A stretch of DNA of 7,146 bases from the NCBI GenBank assembly GCA_030043175.1, contig JASHYD010000334.1, forward strand, positions 1-7,146. Direction: 5' to 3'. This DNA is from Xanthobacteraceae bacterium. Its GTDB lineage: Bacteria > Pseudomonadota > Alphaproteobacteria > Rhizobiales > Xanthobacteraceae. Below are positions 6,361-7,146 of the stretch, piece by piece; within the stretch, counting starts at the first letter, position 1; each line of letters starts with the position of its first letter. The notes beneath the pieces are model-generated. The model was not told the DNA's origin. It worked only from the letters and a program-made list of their open reading frames with translations, and searched no databases. The translations under genes and the position numbers were made by a program.

Positions 6361-7146
6361 TCAGTGCCGCCTGCATTTCGCCGCCCCAAGGGTTTCCGAC
6401 GGCAGTTCTCCGAATGCAAGGCGATAATCGCGGGCAAAATGACCCGCATTGAGAAAGCCGCACGCGAATGCCGTGGACACGACCGTGGTCGCGCCGTCGG
6501 GCTGTTGGAGCATCTGACGGGCGTGCTGCAGCCGGACGCTCTTGACGAATGCCATCGGGGAGCAGCTGCGCGAGTCCCTGAATGCCTTGAATATGCTGCG
6601 CGCGCTCGCGCCGGCCGCGGCGGCCAGCGCTTCAACCGTGATCGGGCGGTTCCAATTGGCAGTGACGTATTCCTCGACCCGGCGGACTTGCCACGGGGCG
6701 GGACGCGGCTGCTCGCGCTCGAGGGCATCGCTGAAATTATGCTTGTTGGCGGTCAGGAAGGCTATCAGCAGCATCTGCTCGAATTCGGCGAGAGCCGCGG
6801 CCGGCACTTTTCCACCGTCACGATCGAGTTCGCTCACCATGAATCCGAGCATCCGCCGCAGGCGCTGGAGCGCCGGGATATCGAAGCTCGAACGATGGGC
6901 GAATTCGATGTTTCGGGTGATTGGAATTCCGATCGCCGCGCCGAGCTTTGCCTGCAATGCCGAAGCCTCGACCCGGAAAATGAAGGACTCGAAGCCAGCC
7001 TGCTGCTCGTGCGTCATCTCTACGCCCGCCGGAATGACACAGGCCTCGTCCTGGCTGACATTGAACTGGCGACCGGCGAATGCCGTCCGCCCCGCTTTGT
7101 GCAGAGCGAACTGCTGCTTGATGATCGGCACAGCCGGAAAGCGGAC
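6361..7146 (-). CDS. AraC-family transcriptional regulator, N-terminus cut by the window
   Basis: A DNA-binding regulator with an AraC/XylS-type C-terminal domain holding two helix-turn-helix motifs. 261 residues are in view and the frame runs open past base 7146. The GTG at 7131 lies inside the sensor domain and is unlikely to be the start. Full members of this kind are about 320-340 residues, so some 60-80 N-terminal residues are missing. Residues 1-145 (numbered from the window edge) look like the cupin-like ligand-binding half. HTH 1 is near 169-190 (ITVEALAAAAGASARSIFKAFR), followed by SPMAFVKSVRL; HTH 2 is near 222-245 and ends in the family hallmark GHFARDYRLAFGELPSETL. In DSRSCSPMAF a serine stands where many relatives have glycine. 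The ligand and target genes are unknown. It is convergent with phaC, and nothing in the window ties it to phaC control; its target may lie beyond the right edge. Confidence 0.93.
   Translation of the reverse strand, partial: VRFPAVPIIKQQFALHKAGRTAFAGRQFNVSQDEACVIPAGVEMTHEQQAGFESFIFRVEASALQAKLGAAIGIPITRNIEFAHRSSFDIPALQRLRRMLGFMVSELDRDGGKVPAAALAEFEQMLLIAFLTANKHNFSDALEREQPRPAPWQVRRVEEYVTANWNRPITVEALAAAAGASARSIFKAFRDSRSCSPMAFVKSVRLQHARQMLQQPDGATTVVSTAFACGFLNAGHFARDYRLAFGELPSETLGAAKCRRH

Noticed and set aside
1..7146. Defence system, mobile element or other novel cassette
   Set aside because: All substantial genes are core metabolism, storage or regulation. I saw no transposase, integrase, long terminal repeats, CRISPR-like repeats or abrupt change in composition.

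Overview
The window is GC-rich and gene-dense. It looks like a chromosomal segment of an alphaproteobacterium, most likely a member of the Hyphomicrobiales. That placement is inference: it rests on the protein sequences (AlaC-type aminotransferase, homoserine dehydrogenase with a C-terminal ACT domain, GlpX, class I PhaC) and on the aminotransferase-hom-glpX gene order, which I recall from that group. I see no tRNA, rRNA, insertion sequence, phage gene or CRISPR array.

Layout. Positions 1-3353 hold three genes on the minus strand, read from right to left: an AlaC-like PLP-dependent aminotransferase (GTG start at 3353), homoserine dehydrogenase hom (start at 2099) and class II fructose-1,6-bisphosphatase glpX (start at 744, 3' end cut by the window). 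Gaps of 36 and 29 bp and an upstream Shine-Dalgarno-like sequence at each start suggest one operon. Positions 3354-3806 hold no convincing gene, but contain inverted repeats, including a nested stem structure at 3593-3659. A small lipoprotein gene of unknown function follows on the minus strand (3807-4130). It is divergent from phaC, a class I polyhydroxyalkanoate synthase on the plus strand (4228-6306), and the two are separated by 97 bp carrying three TATCCA repeats. A 54 bp convergent gap then leads to the 3' two-thirds or more of an AraC-family regulator on the minus strand (6361 to the window edge).

Biology. The operon links amino-group transfer around pyruvate/alanine, the branch of the aspartate pathway leading to threonine and methionine, and a gluconeogenic phosphatase. 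PhaC stores surplus carbon as polyester granules. These are core and storage metabolism functions, and nothing here requires a new system. The points most worth a second look are an N-terminal extension of about 100 residues on PhaC, the repeats in front of phaC, the structured gene-free stretch and the uncharacterised lipoprotein.
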